Origin: Platycarya strobilacea
Taxonomy: Eukaryota > Streptophyta > Magnoliopsida > Fagales > Juglandaceae
NCBI GenBank assembly: GCA_036898215.1
Contig: CM072548.1
Coordinates: 16,379,730-16,443,729 of the forward strand
DNA length: 64,000 nt
Direction: 5' to 3'
Shown here: in pieces, positions 42,378 through 53,776 of the stretch
How positions within the stretch are numbered: position 1 is the first letter of the stretch
Layout of the letters: the number at the start of each line of letters is the position of its first letter
Notes under the pieces: generated by a model
The model's input: the letters and a program-made list of their open reading frames with translations, nothing else
What the model was told of the DNA's origin: nothing
Databases searched by the model: none
Program-made: the position numbers and the translations under genes

Positions 42378-43528
42378 GTTTGCAGAGGATTTCATACTCT
42401 CTTTTATTTGTTTAAAGAGTTTATTTGGTTGTGGATTTTTTGTTCGGAACTTCTTGGTCTGGATTTCAATTGGCGATTAGGGTGTTATGGAACCAACTTA
42501 CATGAAACAAGTTCTAGTTTCCAGCTCTGGAGAGAGACAGTTCTGATTTCCACCTAAGTTTTGAAAGGGATGTCTTCGTAAATGAACTAATTTCTAATAT
42601 CAATGTTTTCTTTATCAGTTATAGTCATGGATATTTCTTCACTAACTTGAGAAAATTTCAGAACTAGGAATTAGAAGAAGTAGGGTCGGGAAGTATTCGC
42701 TGGCAAGGGTTATGGCGGGGGCCCAGGGGGGGGGGGTGGTGGAGAAGACGCAGGGAAAGGAAATCGGGGGGTGGGATTGGGCCTTTTAATTTGTTCCTAT
42801 ATTTTGCAATCCAACATTTTTTAGGATAGAAGACTAATGTGACAAGTCTTAATTGGATTGGTGTAAAATCTCTTTTTACACCAATTTGGACCGCAGCACG
42901 ACTCATAGGAATATCATGTTAAAAGAAATAAAAAATGTACACATAGAACTACACACCATACATCATATATATATATAGATATTTTTATTTCATAAAATAT
43001 TTAATATATAAATAATAAGTATAGAATTCAATTAATTTAAAAAGAAAAAATTCAGAAAAAATTTGTAAAAAATAAAATTATATGGCATATGGTGTGTGGA
43101 CTTATGTCTAATATTTTTTAGTAAATAATAAAATAATTATTAATGTATTAATATTTTTTATATTTTTAAAAAAATATTTTACAATGAAAAAAATATTAAA
43201 AAAGAAAAAGAAAAAGAAAAAACTGATTTTACACTAGCGACGAGCATGGCGCCCCTCGTCGTGGAAATCAACTCTTTTGAAAGCATTCCTAATGGACACT
43301 TTATTTTTTTTCAAAATACATTATTAAAATTTTATTTATTTTTATTTTATCTATTCACTTTTATATTTTGTCATTCATCAACTAATCTATTTTTTCTCTA
43401 TATCCTTTAGATATTCACATTTTATTCTTTTTAAATATTTCTCAATTTTCTCATATATTTTAATATTTACAATATCTCTCCTCTTCAATATCTTAATTAT
43501 CTCAAAAAACAAACCCCAACTAATAATA
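42378..43528. other. Intergenic region with G-rich tract and hairpin
   Basis: No gene supported. 42715-42742 has runs of 5, 11 and more G (G-quadruplex-capable). 42857-42883 is a hairpin (TTGGTGTAAAA / TTTTACACCAA). 43195-43223 is an AAAAAG repeat. Confidence 0.5.
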
Positions 43529-43533
43529 ATAAT

Positions 43534-43824
43534 TATTAGAAGATACTGGACAAGTTACAAGTCGTATTGTGTAAATAAGTGAATAAGCTACATTCATTTT
43601 CCATTTATTTTATTTGTTCTGGAATCTTCTACATTTGTACAAATTAGTTAGCATATTCCTTTATTCCTTTTATTTACTTTTCCCTTTTAGCTGTGTATAA
43701 ATGTTAGGGTTTTATTGTTCATTGAGATTAATGAGAATACACAGATTTCTTCTTCTCCGTCGATAACAACTCTTTGTTTTTACCCTGTTTATGGGCTTCA
43801 CCTTGCCTGTTTTGGTTTCTTACA
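43534..43824 (+). repeat. 5' LTR of decayed Copia
   Basis: 291 bp. The usual TG start is mutated to TA (TATTAGAAGATA against TGTTAGAAGATA in the right LTR); ends TTTCTTACA. Confidence 0.9.
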
Positions 43825-43838
43825 TGGTATCGAGCCAG
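43825..43838 (+). other. Primer-binding site of decayed Copia
   Basis: TGGTATCGAGCCAG, initiator-Met tRNA type with one base missing. Confidence 0.8.
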
Positions 43839-43853
43839 TGAGAGCTTCCGTCA

Positions 43854-44829
43854 ATGGAGAACACCCATCCTTACACCCCACCGAATTCACCCACTTCTCA
43901 CCACGAAGGTGACCCAACCATCCTATACAGATATTTTAACCTAAATGACCTTATAAATCCCTTTCATTTGGACCACGGTGAGAACCCTTCCCTCACTTTG
44001 GTCTCAGAAACCCTCACTACCGACAACTATGAAACTTGGTCTCGTTCAATGCGCCGTGCCCTACGCGCAAAGAATAAACTCGGGTTCATCACCGGCTCCA
44101 TCGCCAAACCTTTTGAACCCTCCCACCCTCTACTTGAGCTATGGGAACGATGCAATGATATGATCGTTTCTTGGCTCCAAAACTCAATCAACCCCTCTTT
44201 GAAATCAAGCGTCATGTTTGTCGATGATGCTCAGAAGATTTGGATGGATCTTAAAGATCGCTTCTCACAATAGAATGGTCCACGAATTTATCAACTTAAG
44301 AACACTTTAGCCAGGCTTCTCCAAGAACACGATTCGGTTAGTGTCTACTATGGTAAGCTCAAATCTCTCTAAGATGAGTTGTTAGTTTTTGATCCACTAC
44401 TTGTTTGTATTTGTGGCTCAATAAAATCTCTCTTAGACCAATACCAATGTGATTGTGTGTTTCAATTTTTAATGAGGTTACATGAATCATACTCCCAAAC
44501 CCGTGACCAAATCATGTTGCTCGACGCTCTCCCACCCCTCCCAAAATTATTTTCTCTTATCCAGCAACAAGAACGTCACCACTCCCTCACCAAAATTCCC
44601 TTTCAAACCAAACCCCACCTTCAGGAAGGATAGACCCATTTGCACCCATTGCAAGATCTTTGGTCATACCTTCGACAAGTGTTTCAAAGATGACAATGCC
44701 AAAATCCCCATTTGTACACACTGCAACCTCTCTGGTCATACCATTGAGTGTTGCTACAAGCTTCATGATTACCATCCTGGCCACAAATATCACTCCAAAA
44801 ACCAACCATCTAGTGCCCTTGCCACTTAA
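43854..44829 (+). pseudogene. Decayed Copia gag
   Basis: Starts MENTHPYTPPNSPTSHHEGD and has the gag core NYETWSRSMRRALRAKNKLG, WERCNDMIVSWLQNSI and KIWMDLKDRFSQ before a TAG at 44271. Homology continues in shifted frames to two zinc knuckles (CTHCKIFGHTFDKCF and CTHCNLSGHTIECCY) at about 44640-44760. It cannot make a full Gag. Confidence 0.85.
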
Positions 44830-44915
44830 ATTCCACAGTCTATTGATTCTGCCTCAGACAACATTGGGGATGAAAAGGTGGGACTCATTAAGATGCAATA
44901 CAGCAACTCCTTACA

Positions 44916-47900
44916 TTGCTCCAAACGAAGGATTCATCCATTGCGGCATCTGCCTTTACTAAGATGGTTGGTAAACCCTTTTGTCTCAGTACCTGCACAC
45001 ACAACTCATACACTCACTCCACAACAACTTGGATTCTAGACACAAGAGCTACAGACCATGGTCTGCAACAATTTACTCCTCACCACCATTACTTCCCTTA
45101 TCACTTACTCTGTCATACTTCCAAATAAGGGTTTAGCAAAAGCTACTCATATTGGTACCATCCGCTTGACAAACACCATCACTCTCACTGATGTTCTATG
45201 CATTCTCTTATTTTCCTTCAATTTGATTTCTGCCACCAAATTTGCTAACAATCTCACTCGTTGTTTGATTTTCTTCTCTAATCAATGCTTCATTCAGGAC
45301 CTACTTTCTTAGATAACGATTGGGAGGGGTGAACTTAGGCATGGTCTATACCACCTGCTGTGTACAGATATTCCTCACACAGCTTTGACAGACTTCCTTT
45401 CACAATACTCACATAGAGAAACTTCAGCTTTCTATACTATCTCCAACAATGTAACTAGTTTTGACTTATGGCATTCTCGCCTAGGTCACCTATCTTTGTC
45501 TAGGTTAAAGTTAATTTCCGATCCCATTGTAAGGCAGTCCATTTACAATATCGATGAAAAACCATGTCTCATTTGTCCCATGGCAAAATTACATCATCTT
45601 CCATTTCCTGAAAGCTCTCATGTGTCCACTAGAATTTTTGAAATGATACATTGTGATATTTGGGGACCTAGTCCCACCATTGCTCACGATGGGTCAAAAT
45701 ATTTCTTGACCATTGTTAATGATTTTTCCAGGAGTACTTGGCTTTACTTGCTTTCCAATAAAGCAAAAACCAAAAAGTGTATTGAGTGTTTTTCTACTTT
45801 AGTAAACACTTAATTTGGAGTTCAAATAAATTTTTTAAGAAGTGATAATGATGTTGAATTCCATATGACAGATTTTTTTAATAAAAATGGCATCATTCAT
45901 CACAAGAGTTGCATTAAAACCCCTCAACAAAATGGAATTATTGAGAGGAAACATCAATATTTACATAATGTTGCTCGGACTCTTAGATTTCAAGCTGGTC
46001 TTCCCTTGTCTTATTGGAATGAATGCATTTTAATAGCGACGTACATAATAAATAAAACTCCTACATCAAATTTGAGCAACAAAACTCCATATGAAATTCT
46101 TTTTAACAAAACTCCCAGTTATGCTCACATAAAAGTGTTTGGTTCTTTGTGATTTGCTTCCACAATCTCACATGGTAGAAAGAAATTTGACTCTAGAGGT
46201 CGGAAGTGTGTTTTCCTTGGTTACCCCTTTGGAACCAAGGGATACAAACTTCTAGACCTCCAAAGTAATGTTATTTTTATTTCAAGGGATGTAGTGTTTC
46301 ATTAGAGCATTTTTCTTTTCCATACACAACCTCAAAGTAATCCATCCACTCCATTCAACCCATTCGCTTGATTCCAATTTCCCTCCACCTACTTAGCCAG
46401 ATTCTCACCCCACCAATAGCCCATCCCCACCTAATTCAGCCCCACCTGCACTTATTCAGTCCACTGTGAGCCCAACCACACCTTCTCCTTCCCCCTCTGA
46501 TGATAGCACCACACCTGCACCTTCCCCACCTCATTTAATCAACCAACCTTCTCCTCCACCTCTTCGAAGATCCACCTGGATTAGGACAGCCCCAAAATAC
46601 CTCCAACAATTCCACAGTCAACAAGCTAGACTTGCAAACACCTCTCAATCGATGTCCAAGACTGTGGCAACTCCAAGTGATAAGGTATTTCCCTTAAATT
46701 CATGTCTTTCTTATCACAAGTTCACATCTGTTTTTAAAGCTTTTTTTACCTCACTTTCCATACATTCTGAGCCCACATCATATAAACAAGCACTCAAACA
46801 TCCTGGTTGGTGCAAAGCAATAGAGGCTGAGATTGCAACTTTGGAGCCAAATCACACTTGGATCATCACTAATCTACCTGCAGGTAAGGTTCCAATTGAC
46901 TGTAAATTTGTTTACAAAATTAAATTCAAATCCAATGGTACAATACAGAGATTGAAGGCTAAATTGGTAGCCAAAGGCTACACCCAACTTGAGGGTATAG
47001 ATTACAATAAAACATTCTCTCCAATTGCAAAACTTGTAACTGTGAGATGTTTACTAAGTGTGATAGCTCTCAAAGGGTGGCATTTATATCAATTTGATGT
47101 AAACAATACATTTTTTAATGAGGAGTTAGATGAAGAAATTCATATGAAGAGACCTATTGGGTATGACAAAGGCCAAGCACATCAAGTATGTAGACTTCTC
47201 AAGAGTTTATATGGACTGAAACAAGTCTCGAGACAATGGTACTCAAAACTTTCATCTTCACTCATTGCCTTCTGTTTTACACAGTCCAAGGCTGATTATA
47301 GTTTGTTGTTTATTAAGCAAGAAGATACCTCTTTCACAACTTTGTTAGTATACGTGGATGATATAATTGTTGCTAGTGATTCTCTATCTTCTATTGATTC
47401 CCTTAGAATCTTCTTAGATAATAAATTCAAAATTAAAGACCTCGATTGCTTAAGATATTTTTTGGGCTTAAAAATTACTAGGTCCACTAAGGGAATCCAT
47501 ATTTGTCAAAGAAAATATGTCTTGGACATGTTAGCTGATTCCGGTATGCTTGGATGCAAACCTCTCAAACTTCCTTTGGATCAAAATTTCAAACTAAGCA
47601 AAGATGATGGCAACCCACTCCCGGATCCAAGTCCTTATGGACGACTCATTGGCCAGCTCCTTTACTTGGCAGTTTCTAGGCCAGATTTATGCTTTGTTAT
47701 CCAACCACTAAGTCAACACATGGACAAGCCTACATCTTCTCATTTGGTAGCATTATACAAGGTTTCAAGATACCTTAAAACCGCTCCTGCACAAGGGATA
47801 CTTCTCCCTTCCTCCTCTCACTTACTATTAAGAGTATATTGTGATTCTAATTGGGCATCTTGCTCAGATCTCCTAGATGTTGTGTCTTCTTAGGCAATTC

Positions 47901-48306
47901 TCTCATATCCTGGAAATCTAAGAAATAGATAGTTGTATCTCATTCCTCAGCTGAAGCTAAGTATAGATCTATGACATCCACATGTTGTGAGTTAACTTGG
48001 CTTCGTTTTTTGCTCACTAATCTTGGTATTAGTTATCCTCAAGCTGCTCTTTTATTTTGTGACAATCAAGTCACGCTTTACATCTCTGCAAATCTAATGT
48101 TTCATGAAAGAACGAAACATATTGAGCTCGATTGTCACTTAATTCAAGATCAAATCCAAGGAGGATTCATCACTACAATCCATATATCTTCACAAAGCCA
48201 ACTTGCTGATATTTTCACTAAGACACTCCTCTCTTATATCATGCAATCTTATTTACTCAAGATAGGTATAGTCAACCTCTATACTTTATTTTGTGGGGGA
48301 TGTTAG
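44916..48306 (+). pseudogene. Decayed Copia pol (protease, integrase, RT, RNase H)
   Basis: Protease TTWILDTRATDH (the usual DTGA changed to DTRA). Integrase zinc region HSRLGHLSLSRLKLI and CLICPMAKLHHLPF (45385-45813, stop at 45811), catalytic RSDNDVEFH and KTPQQNGIIERKH (45840-46150). A 475-codon open stretch at 46466-47893 carries RT: SYKQALKHPGWCKAIEAEI, QFDVNNTFFNEELDEEIHM (the usual DVNNAFLHG altered) and YVDD at residues 296-299, then RPDLCFVIQPLSQHM. RNase H is split by a stop at 47891 and continues at 47930-48306 (SSAEAKYRSM, LFCDNQVTLYISANLMFHER). At least five breaks. Confidence 0.88.
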
Positions 48307-48353
48307 AAGATATTGGATAAGCTTCAAATTGTTTAGTGTAAATAAGTGAATAA
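48301..48353 (+). repeat. 3' LTR of decayed Copia, first part
   Basis: TGTTAGAAGATA..., interrupted at 48353 by the nested element. The remainder is at 54062-54288. Confidence 0.92.
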
Positions 48354-48645
48354 TGTAATGAATTTAGTGGAGGGACGGCAGCCGCCCCCTGTCCCACCAC
48401 TAAATAATGTGAATGACCCCACCACTATTATATTAAATTTGTATAGTAACTTGCATAGTAACTTGCATAGTGACTTGCATAGTAACTTGCATAGTAATTT
48501 CAAAGCCTATAAATAGGGGCTTCAGTTGTAATGAAATTCATAAGAAAAAATAGAGAGAGAAAGAAAGTTTGAGTTCTTAAGAGTTTCAAGAGAGTTTCTT
48601 ATTTCTCTTTTACAATAGTAGTTCCTTTCTTTAAGTTTCATAACA
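48354..48645 (+). repeat. 5' LTR of intact Copia
   Basis: 292 bp, TGTAATGAAT...TTCATAACA, with tandem GCATAGTAACTT units and TATA box at 48507-48516. Confidence 0.95.
48507..48516 (+). promoter_or_regulatory. LTR TATA box of intact Copia
   Basis: CTATAAATAG in the 5' LTR, at the same place as in the related LTRs at 17389 and in the 3' LTR. Confidence 0.65.
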
Positions 48646-48659
48646 CGTTATCAGCACGA
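48646..48659 (+). other. Primer-binding site, possibly tRNA-Ile anticodon arm
   Basis: CGTTATCAGCACGA, identical to the site at 17514-17527. Confidence 0.5.
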
Positions 48660-48814
48660 CGGTTCTGCCAATTCTGAAGCTAGTGGCCTTATTCCTCTGT
48701 AAGTTTTTCAATATATTATTTGAAATCTTTGATATATTTTATTGATGATTATCTGTGTAAATTTATAAATATATTTTCTGAGATACGCATATTTATTATT
48801 TATATGTGTAGAAA

Positions 48815-49873
48815 ATGGCAAATCTTACAAAATTGGAATTTGTTGCTCTTGATATATCTGGGAAAAATTATTTATCCTGGATACTTGATGCTGAAATACA
48901 TCTTGATGCAATGAACCTGGGAGAAACTATTAAAGAAGGAAATCAAGCATCCCTGCAGGAACGTGCTAAAGCAATGATTTTCCTTCGCCACCATCTTCAT
49001 GAAGAATTGAAAACTGAATATCTCACTGTAAAAGATCCCTATATTTTGTGGAATAATTTAAGGGAGATGTATGAACACCAGAAGACTGTTATCCTCCCAA
49101 GAGCTCGCTCTGAATGGATGCACCTGAGGTTGCAAGATTATAAAAGTGTTAGTGAGTATAATTCCGCACTTTTTAAAATAAGCTCAGTATTAAAATTATG
49201 CGGTGAGAAAATCACCGATGAAGATATGCTAGAGAAGACTTTTACTACATTTCATGCCTCGAATGTGCTCCTGCAGCAGCAGTATCGAGAGAGAAAGTTC
49301 AAGAAATATTCTGAACTTATATCATGTCTTCTAGTAGCTGAGCAAAATAATGAGCTCTTATTAGAAAGCCACAATACACGCCCTACTGGCTCAATATCAT
49401 TCCCTGAAGTGAATGGTAATAGGTTTGCATCATTCCCAGAAGTGAATGGTGCATCCTTTAGAAGAAATCGGAGGCGTGGACGTGGTAGGAGAAATTATAG
49501 AAATGTTGGTCCCAGGAGTGACAACATTAAAAGGGATTATAATATACCATATCACCAGAAGTGGTACAATTCAGAGAGGGGTAAAAATCCTCAGAATAAT
49601 TCTTCAAAGAAAAGTGAAGAGGTGTGCCATAGATGTGGAATGACTGGACATTGGTCACGTACCTGTCGTACGGCCAGGCACTTAGCTGATTTATATCAAG
49701 CTTCTGTTAAAGGAAAGAATAAAATGCATGAAGCAAATTTAGTAGAACCATCAGATGATTTATTAGATTCAGTAGATGTAGACGTTACTCATCTTGATGT
49801 ATCTGATTTCTTTAATCATCCTGATGGTAGTATTGAACACTTAATTGGAGATGGAAGTGTTCCACTCAATTAA
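48815..49873 (+). CDS. gag: Copia Gag (nucleocapsid/capsid protein)
   Basis: 352 residues, starting MANLTKLEFVALDISGKNYL, the usual Copia gag opening. The capsid core has SWILDAEIHLDAMNLGETI, LWNNLREMYEHQKTVILPRA and LRLQDYKSVSEYNSALFKI. An Arg-rich stretch at about 210-228 (RRNRRRGRGRRNYRN) precedes one CCHC zinc knuckle with C271, C274, H279 and C284 (CHRCGMTGHWSRTC). It forms the virus-like particle around element RNA. The gene begins 155 bases after the primer site and ends 49 bases before pol, which is in another frame, so Pol is not made by simple read-through. No lesion seen. Confidence 0.95.
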   Translation: MANLTKLEFVALDISGKNYLSWILDAEIHLDAMNLGETIKEGNQASLQERAKAMIFLRHHLHEELKTEYLTVKDPYILWNNLREMYEHQKTVILPRARSEWMHLRLQDYKSVSEYNSALFKISSVLKLCGEKITDEDMLEKTFTTFHASNVLLQQQYRERKFKKYSELISCLLVAEQNNELLLESHNTRPTGSISFPEVNGNRFASFPEVNGASFRRNRRRGRGRRNYRNVGPRSDNIKRDYNIPYHQKWYNSERGKNPQNNSSKKSEEVCHRCGMTGHWSRTCRTARHLADLYQASVKGKNKMHEANLVEPSDDLLDSVDVDVTHLDVSDFFNHPDGSIEHLIGDGSVPLN

Positions 49874-49922
49874 TGTATTTTCTTTCTATCAATAATAAAA
49901 GTTTTGTATATTTTGTAGAATC

Positions 49923-52900
49923 ATGGATCACATTGATGAGCTTTTTATCTCTGAGTTGAATGATAAAGATATATGTCTGGCTGACAGTGCTACAACTCAC
50001 ACAATTCTCAAAGAAAAGAAATATTTTCAAAATCTAACACTAAGTAAAGCCTATGTCCATACCATATCAGGTTCATCGGATTTAATTGAGGGCTCCGGAA
50101 GAGCTTATATTGTGTTGCCTAATGGCACCAAATTTTGTATTGATGATGCTCTATTCTCTTCACAATCCAGAAGAAATTTATTGAGTTTCAAAGATATACG
50201 TCGTAATGATTACCATATTGAAACGACCAATGAAGGCAGTAAAGAGCATCTTCTTATTACTAAAACAGTATCGGGCCAGAAGCTCGTATTAGAAAAACTG
50301 CCTGCTCTATGTTCTGGATTGTATTATACAAAAATGAGAACAATTGAATCATATGTGGTAATGCACCAGAAGTGCATTGACCCTAAAGTATTTATGACTT
50401 GGCATGATCGCCTTGGACATCCGGGTTCTATAATGATGAGACGAATTATTGAAAATTCGCATGGGCATCCCTTAAAGAATCAAAAGATATTTCTACCCAA
50501 TGAATCTCCGTGCTCTGCATGTTCTCAAGGTAAGTTAATTATTAGACCATCTCCCTCAAAAATCATTGTTGAATCTCCATCCTTTTTACAAAGGATTCAC
50601 GGAGATATATGTGGGCCTATTCATCCATCAAGTGGACCATTTAGATATTTTATGGTTCTAATTGATGCATCTAGTCGATGGTCACATGTTTGTCTTATTT
50701 CCACTAGAAATGTTGCATTTGCTAGACTTCTTGCTCAGATAATTAAACTACGAGCACAATTTCCTGAGTATCCAATTAAGACCATTCGATTGGATAATGC
50801 AGGTGAATTTTCATCTCAAGTTTTTGATGATTATTGCATGTCAATAGGAATAGATGTTGAACATCCTGTTGCCCATACACACACACAAAACGGTTTAGCT
50901 GAGTCTTTGATCAAAAGGCTTCAACTAATCACTAGACCTTTACTTATGAAATCAAGACTACCTATTTCTGTTTGGGGACATGCTATACTTCATGCAGCAT
51001 CTCTAATTCGCATTAGACCATCTGCATATCATAAATATTCTCCATTACAGCTTGCATATGGTCAACAACCAAATATTTCTCATCTTCGTACTTTTGGATG
51101 TGCTGTATATGTTCCAATTGCACCTCCACAACGTACAAAAATGGGCCCTCAACGTAGACTTGGGATATATGTTGGTTTTGATTCTCCATCCATTATTAGA
51201 TACCTTGAACCCCTTACAGGGGATATGTTTAAAGCACGTTTTGAGGATTGTCATTTTGACGAATCAAATTTTCCGTTAATGGGTAAAGAAAAGTCGGTGC
51301 CTGAAGCACGACAAGATATTACTTGGGATAATAAGACCCTGTCTCATTTTGATCCTCCTACAAATAAATGTAAACAGGAAGTTCAAAGGATTATTCATTT
51401 GCAAAATGTTGCAAATCAGTTACCGGATGTATTTACTGACACTAAAGGTGTAGTAAAATCTTATATTCCTGCTGTTAATACTCCAGCAAGGATTGAAGTC
51501 CCTGAAGGACAAATTGTCAAAGCAGCAATAGGTGAATCTAAAATACGCCTGAAGCGTGGAAGACCTATTGGTGCAAAAGATAAAATTCCCAGAAGGAAAA
51601 GAATACAAAATGAATTTGGTGTTCCTGAAGAACACGTACCCACAATACAGGCCACAAATATAATTGATGCTCCTAAAGAGCTTAAATCTTCTATTCCAGA
51701 ACCTCCTGAAGAGGAAAATCTTGAAGAGTATAAATCTCCTAAAAAGGGACCTCCTGAAGAGGTGTGTCATGAAATGTTTTCCCTTGAAGAGGAACAGGTA
51801 CCTGAAAATAATGAGATCTCAATACATTTCATGAAAACTGGAGAAATTCTGGATAGAAATAAAACTGTTGTCGACAACATATTTTCATATAAAATGGCCC
51901 TTGACATTACCAGAAGTAATGAAGAAAGTGAGCCAAAAAGCGTCGAAGAATGTCGACGTAGAAATGATTGGCCAAAATGGAAAACAGCTATTGAAGCTGA
52001 ATTAAATTCGCTAGCGAAACGAGAAGTATTTGGACCTGTTGTCCAAACACCAAAGGGTGTAATGCCTGTTGGATATAAGTGGGTATTTGTACGAAAACGT
52101 AATGAGAAAAATGAAATTGTGCGATACAAAGCACGGCTTGTTGCACAAGGTTTCCTGCAGAAACCCGGGATTGATTATGAAGAAACATACTCTCCCGTTA
52201 TGGATGCAATCACATTTAGATTTTTGATTAGTCTGGTTGTTACAAAAGGATTAGAAATGCGGTTGATGGATGTGGTCACTGCATATTTATATGGATCCTT
52301 AGACCATGACATATATATGAAAATTCCTGAAGGATATAAGATGCCTGAAGCATCTACAAGTACATCTAGAAATATGTACTCAATCAGACTACAAAGATCT
52401 TTATATGGGTTGAAGCAATCCGGACGCATGTGGTATAATCGCTTAAGCGAATATCTATTGAAAGAAGGATTTGAGAATAATCTTATATGCCCATGTGTTT
52501 TTATTAAGAAATTAGAATCCGGATTTGTCATTATTGCGGTTTATGTTGATGATTTAAATATTGTGGGAACTCCTGAAGAGATCTCAAAAACCGCTATATA
52601 TTTAAAGAATGAATTTGAAATGAAAGATCTTGGCAAAACAAAACTTTGTCTCGGCCTGCAGCTTGAGCACTTGCCAAATGGAATTTTTATTCATCAGTCC
52701 ATGTATACTGAGAAAGTCCTAAAGCATTTCTATATGGACAAATCTCATCCCCTGAGTACTCCAATGATTGTTCGAACACTTGATGTGAAGAAAGATCCAT
52801 TCCGTCCTTGTGATGACGATGAAGAAATTCTTGGTCCTGAAGTACCATATCTCAGTGCAATTGGAGCTTTGATGTATCTTGCAAATTGCACTCGACCAGA

Positions 52901-53564
52901 TATTACATTCTCAGTTAATCTGCTTGCAAGATATAGTTCTGCACCAACTCGAAGGCATTGGAATGACATTAAACATGTCCTTCGTTACCTTCATGGTACG
53001 GTTGATATGGGATTATTTTATCAACGTGGTTCAAGTCCAGAATTGATTGGGTATGCAGATGCAGGTTATCTTTCAGACCCACATAGAGGTAGATCTCAAA
53101 CTGGATATTTATTTACTTATGGAGATACTGCCATATCATGGAGATCTGTTAAGCAGACACTATCTGCTACTTCTTCAAATCACTCAGAAATCATTGCTAT
53201 TCATGAAGCAAGTCGAGAGTGTATTTGGTTGAGATCAGTTATTCAACATATCCAGGAAAAGTGTGGACTTCTCATGATCAATAATAGCCCAACAATCTTA
53301 TATGAAGATAATACTGCTTGTATCACTCAAATCAGAGGAGGATATATCAAAGGTGACAGAACCAAACATATTTCACCAAAATTCTTTTATACTCATGAAC
53401 TTCAAGAAAAAGGTGAAATTGATGTCAAGCAGATACGATCTAGTGATAATCTGGCAGATTTATTCACAAAGGCGTTACCAACTTCCACATTCAAGAAGAT
53501 TGTGCATAACATTGGAATGCGAAGACTCAAAGATCTTTTGTCATGCACTTTTCAGGGGGAGTAA
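49923..53564 (+). CDS. pol: Copia Pol polyprotein (protease, integrase, reverse transcriptase, RNase H)
   Basis: 1213 residues, uninterrupted. Protease near the start with catalytic Asp21 in DSATTHT (the family's DSGA-type box). Integrase zinc region with H161, H166, C197 and C200, then the catalytic triad D228, D291 and E327 (35 residues between the last two, DD35E). A Pro/Glu-rich spacer (PPEEENLEEY, about 590-615) leads to RT: NDWPKWKTAIEAELNSLAKR, LMDVVTAYLYGSLDHDIYM, LYGLKQSGRMWYNRL and YVDD at 874-877. RNase H has D1046 and E1089 plus YEDNTACITQ. Order PR-IN-RT-RH is Copia. The start ATG 49923 follows gag by 49 bases in the +1 frame. It may supply proteins to the decayed relative at 17253-22140. 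Confidence 0.96.
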   Translation: MDHIDELFISELNDKDICLADSATTHTILKEKKYFQNLTLSKAYVHTISGSSDLIEGSGRAYIVLPNGTKFCIDDALFSSQSRRNLLSFKDIRRNDYHIETTNEGSKEHLLITKTVSGQKLVLEKLPALCSGLYYTKMRTIESYVVMHQKCIDPKVFMTWHDRLGHPGSIMMRRIIENSHGHPLKNQKIFLPNESPCSACSQGKLIIRPSPSKIIVESPSFLQRIHGDICGPIHPSSGPFRYFMVLIDASSRWSHVCLISTRNVAFARLLAQIIKLRAQFPEYPIKTIRLDNAGEFSSQVFDDYCMSIGIDVEHPVAHTHTQNGLAESLIKRLQLITRPLLMKSRLPISVWGHAILHAASLIRIRPSAYHKYSPLQLAYGQQPNISHLRTFGCAVYVPIAPPQRTKMGPQRRLGIYVGFDSPSIIRYLEPLTGDMFKARFEDCHFDESNFPLMGKEKSVPEARQDITWDNKTLSHFDPPTNKCKQEVQRIIHLQNVANQLPDVFTDTKGVVKSYIPAVNTPARIEVPEGQIVKAAIGESKIRLKRGRPIGAKDKIPRRKRIQNEFGVPEEHVPTIQATNIIDAPKELKSSIPEPPEEENLEEYKSPKKGPPEEVCHEMFSLEEEQVPENNEISIHFMKTGEILDRNKTVVDNIFSYKMALDITRSNEESEPKSVEECRRRNDWPKWKTAIEAELNSLAKREVFGPVVQTPKGVMPVGYKWVFVRKRNEKNEIVRYKARLVAQGFLQKPGIDYEETYSPVMDAITFRFLISLVVTKGLEMRLMDVVTAYLYGSLDHDIYMKIPEGYKMPEASTSTSRNMYSIRLQRSLYGLKQSGRMWYNRLSEYLLKEGFENNLICPCVFIKKLESGFVIIAVYVDDLNIVGTPEEISKTAIYLKNEFEMKDLGKTKLCLGLQLEHLPNGIFIHQSMYTEKVLKHFYMDKSHPLSTPMIVRTLDVKKDPFRPCDDDEEILGPEVPYLSAIGALMYLANCTRPDITFSVNLLARYSSAPTRRHWNDIKHVLRYLHGTVDMGLFYQRGSSPELIGYADAGYLSDPHRGRSQTGYLFTYGDTAISWRSVKQTLSATSSNHSEIIAIHEASRECIWLRSVIQHIQEKCGLLMINNSPTILYEDNTACITQIRGGYIKGDRTKHISPKFFYTHELQEKGEIDVKQIRSSDNLADLFTKALPTSTFKKIVHNIGMRRLKDLLSCTFQGE

Positions 53565-53767
53565 ATGTGCTGATTGTACTCTTTTTCCTTCGCTGAGGTT
53601 TTGTCCCACTGGGTTTTTCCTCTGCAAGGTTTTAATGAGGCAATCTTAAAGCACTTGTGGATACATAAGAAGACTGTACTCTTTTTCCTTCGCCATTGGT
53701 TTTTCTTCCCACTGGGTTTTTACTTGGCAAGGTTTTAACGAGGCAGATTCCTTATGAGTGGTCATTC

Positions 53768-53776
53768 AAGGGGGAG
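53768..53776 (+). other. Polypurine tract of intact Copia
   Basis: AAGGGGGAG directly before the 3' LTR. Confidence 0.82.

Noticed and set aside
42664..42906. 80-codon minus-strand Pro-rich open stretch
   Set aside because: Caused by the long G tract at 42715-42742; no other support.
51420..51770. Minus-strand open stretches with Phe/Arg-rich repeats (also 18838-19128)
   Set aside because: They are the reverse reading of the Pro-Glu repeat in Copia pol; no independent coding signs.
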